This document shows positions 20,139 through 23,331 of a DNA stretch of 23,331 bases, piece by piece (position 1 is the stretch's first letter; each line of letters begins with the position of its first letter). The notes beneath the pieces were generated by a model. It searched no databases. It had not been told where the DNA came from and was given only the letters and a program-made list of their open reading frames with translations. The position numbers and the translations under genes were made by a program. Source of the DNA: Methanobacteriota archaeon (lineage in GTDB: Archaea > Halobacteriota > Syntropharchaeia > JACQPP01). The stretch spans positions 1 to 23,331 of the forward strand of contig JACQPP010000007.1 of assembly GCA_016207465.1 (NCBI GenBank), read 5' to 3'.

Positions 20139-21403
20139 GCGGTTCCTCGGGTTTTCTGGGGGGTGTTGGCCGGGGGGGGAGATGAAACCATCGCCTCGAA
20201 GGCGCCGACGGTGGGGCGGATGGAGGCGGGGATGTGGATGGTGCGGGTGAGGCTCTCCTGGGTCTTGAGGCCGTTGCCGGTGGCGTAGAGGACGACGCGC
20301 TCGTCGGGCTCGATGGTCCCGTTCTCGACGAGGTGTTGGAGGCCGGCGACGGTGGTGCCCCCGGCGGGCTCGGTGAAGATGCCCTCGGTGCGGGCGAGGA
20401 GGTGGATGGCCTCGAGGACCTCCTCGTCGGTGGGGATGGCCGCGCCCCCCCTGCTGTGGAGGATGGCGTCGCGGGCGTAGGGGCCGTCGGCCGGGTTTCC
20501 AATCGCCAGGCTGTGGACGATGGTCTCGTAGGTGCGGAGGGGGACCACGTCGCCGCGGGTCTGGACGGCGCGGGCGATGGGGGCGCATCCGGAGGGCTGG
20601 GCGCCGCTGATGCGGGTGTGGTTCTCGGGGGTGAGGCCCACCTGTTCGAGTTGCTGGAAGCCGCGGGCGATGGCGCAGAGCAATGCCCCGCTGGCCATGG
20701 GGACCACCACGTGGTCGGGGGCCTGCCAGTCCAGTTGTTCGGCGACCTCGAAGGCGAGGGTCTTGGAGCCCTCGGTGTAGTAGGGGCGGATGTTGATGTT
20801 GACGAAGGCCCAGGTGGGGTGGGCGTCCGCCACCTCGCTGGCGAGGCGGTTGGCGTCGTCGTAGTTGCCGTGGACGGGGATGATGCGGGGGCCGTAGGAG
20901 AGCATCTGGACAATCTTGCCGAGTTCGATGGATTCGGGGATGAAGATGTAGGCGGGGAGGCCCGCCTTGGCGGCGTGGGCGGCCACGGCGCTGGCGAGGT
21001 TGCCGGTGGAGGCGCAGCCCACGGCCTCGGCCCCGAACTCGAGGGCCTTGGTGACCGCGACGCTGGTGACCCGGTCCTTGAAGGAGTAGGTGGGGTTCAC
21101 GGAGTCGTCGAGGACGTAGAGCTCCCGGAGTCCGAGGGCGCGGCCCAGGTTGCGGGCCCGGTGGAGTTTCTTGAATCCCGCGCCCAGGTCCACCTTCTCG
21201 GCGGACTCCACGGGGAGGAGGTCCTCGTAGCGCCAGATGGAGTGGGGGCCCCGGGCAATCTTCTCGCGGGAGATGGACTCCTGGACCTTCTCCCAGTCGT
21301 AGTGGACCTCCAGGGGGCCGAAGCACCGGGTGCAGGTGTTCACCATCCCCGGGGGAACCTCGGCCTTGCACTCGCGGCACACCAAGCCCAGGACTCGACT
21401 CAT
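20132..21403 (-). CDS. thrC: Threonine synthase (PLP fold type II)
   Basis: A 423-residue PLP enzyme converting O-phosphohomoserine to threonine. The PLP lysine is Lys109 in NPTYSFKDRVTSVA, the phosphate-binding region includes CASTGNLASAVAAHAAKAG, and GGTTVAGLQHL near the C-terminus binds PLP phosphate. The N-terminus has a zinc-ribbon extension (Cys9, Cys12, Cys24, Cys27), as in many archaeal threonine synthases. Its TATA box lies about 28 bases upstream, so the mRNA is near-leaderless. The overlapping MoaD-like gene leaves open that it is a related sulfhydrylase; the family is certain, the exact substrate less so. Confidence 0.9.
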   Translation of the reverse strand: MSRVLGLVCRECKAEVPPGMVNTCTRCFGPLEVHYDWEKVQESISREKIARGPHSIWRYEDLLPVESAEKVDLGAGFKKLHRARNLGRALGLRELYVLDDSVNPTYSFKDRVTSVAVTKALEFGAEAVGCASTGNLASAVAAHAAKAGLPAYIFIPESIELGKIVQMLSYGPRIIPVHGNYDDANRLASEVADAHPTWAFVNINIRPYYTEGSKTLAFEVAEQLDWQAPDHVVVPMASGALLCAIARGFQQLEQVGLTPENHTRISGAQPSGCAPIARAVQTRGDVVPLRTYETIVHSLAIGNPADGPYARDAILHSRGGAAIPTDEEVLEAIHLLARTEGIFTEPAGGTTVAGLQHLVENGTIEPDERVVLYATGNGLKTQESLTRTIHIPASIRPTVGAFEAMVSSPPPANTPQKTRGTAW

Positions 21404-21426
21404 ATCACAAGGGGCTCCCGGCGGCC

Positions 21427-21437
21427 ATATATTAATA
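21427..21437 (-). promoter_or_regulatory. TATA box of the threonine synthase operon
   Basis: On the minus strand TATTAATATAT is centred about 28 bases before the thrC ATG. Confidence 0.6.
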
Positions 21438-21444
21438 TTTTTCC

Positions 21445-21467
21445 AAAATAAAATTACTTGAGGTAAT
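21445..21467 (-). terminator. Terminator after the kinase-DUF92 gene
   Basis: Read on the minus strand ATTAC, a five-base loop and GTAAT form a short stem (21453-21467), followed by TTTTATTTT. It begins 12 bases after the stop of the fusion gene and precedes the thrC promoter. Confidence 0.5.
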
Positions 21468-21478
21468 ATTTACTCCCG

Positions 21479-23104
21479 TCAGAGGATGCCGAGGAAGGAG
21501 AGGAGGAGGGGGACCCCGGCCCCGGAGAGGGTCCCGAGGAGGTTGACCTCCTCCTTGGAAAGGAACCGCATGGCGGAGCCGAGGAGGGTGTCCATGTGGG
21601 CCCCCGCCAGCCCCCCGAGGAGGGCGGCGGGGAGGATGGAGCGGGCGGGGAGGGGCCCGGCGGCGGGCCAGGCGACGGAGGCAAGGAGGAGGACGACGGT
21701 CCCCATGAGGAGGGCCCCGCCGAGGGTGGCCCCCTCGCCGAGGGGGGAGACGGCCCCGCGGGAGCCGGGGGCCACTCGCCGGCGGGTGACGGGGTCCACG
21801 GGGTGCTTGTGGAGGAGGCCGATTTCGGTGCCGAAGGTGTCGGCCAGGGCGGCGGCGAGGGACCCGGCGAAGAGGAGGGGGTTGCCAAGGACGGCGGTGA
21901 AGGCGGGGACCATGCCGTTGGCCACCACGGGGTTGACGGTGCGTCTCCCCTCGTTGGCCTCGGCGGCCTGGAGGGACTTCTTGTAGTCGTAGCGGATGCG
22001 GGTGACGGCGAAGCCGAGGAGGAGGAAGAGGAGGAGGGAGAGGGCGTAGGCGGGGCTGGCCTGGAGGACCAGGACCCCGAAGAAGACGGCCACCACGGCC
22101 CCCATGGTGTCGAGCATGTGGGTGCGGTGGGCGAAGAGGCCGAGGGCCCCCATGAGGGGGACCGCCACCAGCCAGAGGCCGGGGTCGGGGGCGAGCATCT
22201 GTCCCACCACCCGGCTGGTAAGGCCCATGGCCGCCATGAGGGGGATGAGGAGGTTGTCGCCGATGCGGAGGGGGAGGGACTCGAAGAGGGCCACGCCGAG
22301 GGAGACGATGGCGGCCACCGCCGGGGGGAACCCGGCGAGGGTGAGGGCCACGGTGGCCACCGCGAGGAAGGCCGCAGAGCCCTCCAGGGTCTTCTGGGGG
22401 TTGTGGTGCCAGGGGTGCCTGCCCCAGCGGCGCCCCACGAGGCTCGCGGAGGGGTCGGCGAAGGTGAGGACCGCCACGCTCCCCAGGGCCACAGGGAAGG
22501 GGAGGAGGAGGGTGACCACCAGGGCCCCGGTGATGAAGAAGAAGGAGGCCATGTAGCCCTCGAACTCGCCGTCCCGGAAGGCCGGGGTGAGGACCCGGCG
22601 GGCGAACTCGGCCACCGGGCTCCGGTCCCCCGATTTCCGCACGTATTCGGCCATGGCCAGGAGGAAGGCCCCCAGGACCAGGGCCACCAGGTAGGCGTTG
22701 ATGGACTGCAGGAGCATCAGGAGGAAGAAGCCCCCGGCGACGGTGTGGAAGGTGGAGCGGTAGGTCTGCTTTCCCAACCGGCCGGCCGCCAGGTAGGCCA
22801 GGACCAGGCCGCCCCCCAGGAGGACGAAGGCGAGGAGGTACCTCTGGACCCCCTCCCGGGTCACGATGGAGGCCACCTGGTTGGCCTCCGTCAGGTAGAC
22901 GTCCACATTGGCCCGGTAGAGCACGGCGAAGATGGCCCCGAACCCCAGGACGAACCCGATGGGGAGGGCCGCCTCGAACTTGAACTGCCTCCGCAGGAGA
23001 TGGAGCAGGGGGATGAAGAGGGTGGTGAAGAGGAGGATGACCCCCGCGAACTTCAGGATGACCGGCTCGATGACCTCGATGCCCGGCGGCCCCAGGACGA
23101 CCAT
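21479..23104 (-). CDS. Fusion of dolichol/phytol-kinase-like and DUF92 domains
   Basis: A 541-residue polytopic membrane protein with two recognisable halves. Residues about 85-300 match CTP-dependent dolichol/phytol kinases (SEC59, VTE5): FHTVAGG at 119-125, FADPSASLVGRRWG at 215-228, KTLEGS at 238-243 and FESLPLRIGDNLLIPL at 274-289. Residues about 330-541 match DUF92, the family of plant phytyl-phosphate kinase VTE6: DYKKSLQAAEANEGRRTVNPVVANG, ADTFGTEIGLL and RRVAPGSRGAVSPLGEG. VTE5 and VTE6 act in sequence to turn phytol into phytyl diphosphate. A single chain doing both steps for geranylgeraniol or polyprenol is therefore plausible, but unproven. The N-terminal 80 residues are extra hydrophobic segments. 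The start sits about 27 bases after a TATA element. Confidence 0.85.
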   Translation of the reverse strand: MVVLGPPGIEVIEPVILKFAGVILLFTTLFIPLLHLLRRQFKFEAALPIGFVLGFGAIFAVLYRANVDVYLTEANQVASIVTREGVQRYLLAFVLLGGGLVLAYLAAGRLGKQTYRSTFHTVAGGFFLLMLLQSINAYLVALVLGAFLLAMAEYVRKSGDRSPVAEFARRVLTPAFRDGEFEGYMASFFFITGALVVTLLLPFPVALGSVAVLTFADPSASLVGRRWGRHPWHHNPQKTLEGSAAFLAVATVALTLAGFPPAVAAIVSLGVALFESLPLRIGDNLLIPLMAAMGLTSRVVGQMLAPDPGLWLVAVPLMGALGLFAHRTHMLDTMGAVVAVFFGVLVLQASPAYALSLLLFLLLGFAVTRIRYDYKKSLQAAEANEGRRTVNPVVANGMVPAFTAVLGNPLLFAGSLAAALADTFGTEIGLLHKHPVDPVTRRRVAPGSRGAVSPLGEGATLGGALLMGTVVLLLASVAWPAAGPLPARSILPAALLGGLAGAHMDTLLGSAMRFLSKEEVNLLGTLSGAGVPLLLSFLGIL

Positions 23105-23127
23105 ACCCGAGCCTACATTCCCCGGCT

Positions 23128-23135
23128 CATAAAAG
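23128..23135 (-). promoter_or_regulatory. TATA box of the kinase-DUF92 gene
   Basis: On the minus strand CTTTTATG is centred about 27 bases before the ATG at 23104. Confidence 0.5.
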
Positions 23136-23187
23136 CGTTCCCCGGGAAAGGTGAAAGAATATGGTCACCGAGGCCCAACTCTCCTCC

Positions 23188-23253
23188 GGTCGCGTGGGGT
23201 AGTCCGGATATCCTTTTGGGCTTCGGACCCGAAGACCCGGTTTCGACTCCCTC
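23188..23253 (+). other. tRNA-Arg(TCG)-like element with degenerate T arm and no acceptor partner
   Basis: From T8 at 23195 the sequence follows tRNA numbering base by base: D arm with A14, G15, G18-G19 and A21; anticodon stem TTGGG/CCCGA (23216-23220 and 23228-23232) closing the loop CTTCGGA with T33 and anticodon TCG; a four-base variable loop; then a TTCGACT loop. The T stem pairs at only two of five positions, and no complement of the presumed acceptor GGTCGCG is found before the window ends. An AT-rich GAATATGG lies about 29 bases upstream. It may be a decayed tRNA or a tRNA with an intron whose 3' end lies outside. The rest of 23105-23331 shows no convincing gene. Confidence 0.35.
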
Positions 23254-23331
23254 GGCCCCCGGGGGGGGGCATTGGGGTCGAAACTCCCCCCGCTCCGTCC
23301 TATGGATTGCCGTCGCCCGCCACACCTGAAC

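Noticed and set aside
21596..23329. 577-codon plus-strand open frame opposite the kinase-DUF92 fusion
   Set aside because: Composition is almost only Gly, Glu, Asp, His and Val, typical of antisense frames in this GC-rich sequence.
1..23331. CRISPR arrays, rRNA, insertion sequences and integrases
   Set aside because: No repeat-spacer pattern, rRNA-like sequence, transposase or integrase motif was seen on either strand.

Overview
The window reads as a piece of a GC-rich archaeal chromosome. Archaeal signs are TATA boxes placed about 25-35 bases upstream of start codons (near-leaderless genes), a complex I gene set with a split NuoJ and no NuoE/F/G in view, a geranylgeranyl-reductase-type flavoprotein, and VapBC and RelBE toxin-antitoxin pairs. 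The split nuoJ and the menaquinone-type prenyltransferase fit an uncultivated Thermoplasmatota-like lineage, but that placement is inference and only moderately supported.

Region 1 (1-10604, almost all minus strand) encodes a respiratory complex I in two blocks: nuoABCDHI plus a small unknown ORF (10604 down to 5970), then nuoJ1-J2-K-L-M and a second nuoM-like gene that runs off the left edge (5025 down to 1). A plus-strand pair, a 7Fe ferredoxin and an SRPBCC protein, sits between the blocks. The two adjacent M-type antiporter subunits, plus a 26-residue internal duplication in the C-terminal lateral-helix region of NuoL, suggest an elongated '2M' complex I with one extra ion-pumping module. 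Ferredoxin is a plausible electron donor.

Region 2 (10698-13445, plus) is a probable operon of two different FAD-linked oxidase-like proteins and a 49-residue lysine-rich protein. It diverges from nuoA across one palindromic TATA box.

Region 3 (13446-16130) is an accessory island. It holds a small two-helix membrane protein, a VapBC system with an inverted repeat bracketing its promoter, an intergenic stretch with several strong hairpins, an AT-rich foreign-looking membrane protein, and a RelB-RelE-zinc-finger three-gene operon whose promoter abuts a short tandem repeat. A related repeat recurs near 19840.

Region 4 (16131-23104) is mostly isoprenoid and amino-acid metabolism: an overlapping operon of a MenA-like prenyltransferase, a polyprenyl diphosphate synthase and a geranylgeranyl-reductase-like enzyme (menaquinone or lipid side-chain synthesis and saturation); a double zinc ribbon protein; threonine synthase overlapping a MoaD/ThiS-like sulfur-carrier or modifier protein; and a fusion of a dolichol/phytol-kinase-like domain to a DUF92 (VTE6-like) domain, possibly a one-chain polyprenol salvage enzyme. 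The right edge carries a tRNA-Arg(TCG)-like D and anticodon arm with a degenerate 3' half.

Together the genes describe quinone-dependent membrane energetics (quinone synthesis, complex I, ferredoxin) with a toxin-antitoxin island inserted between core operons.
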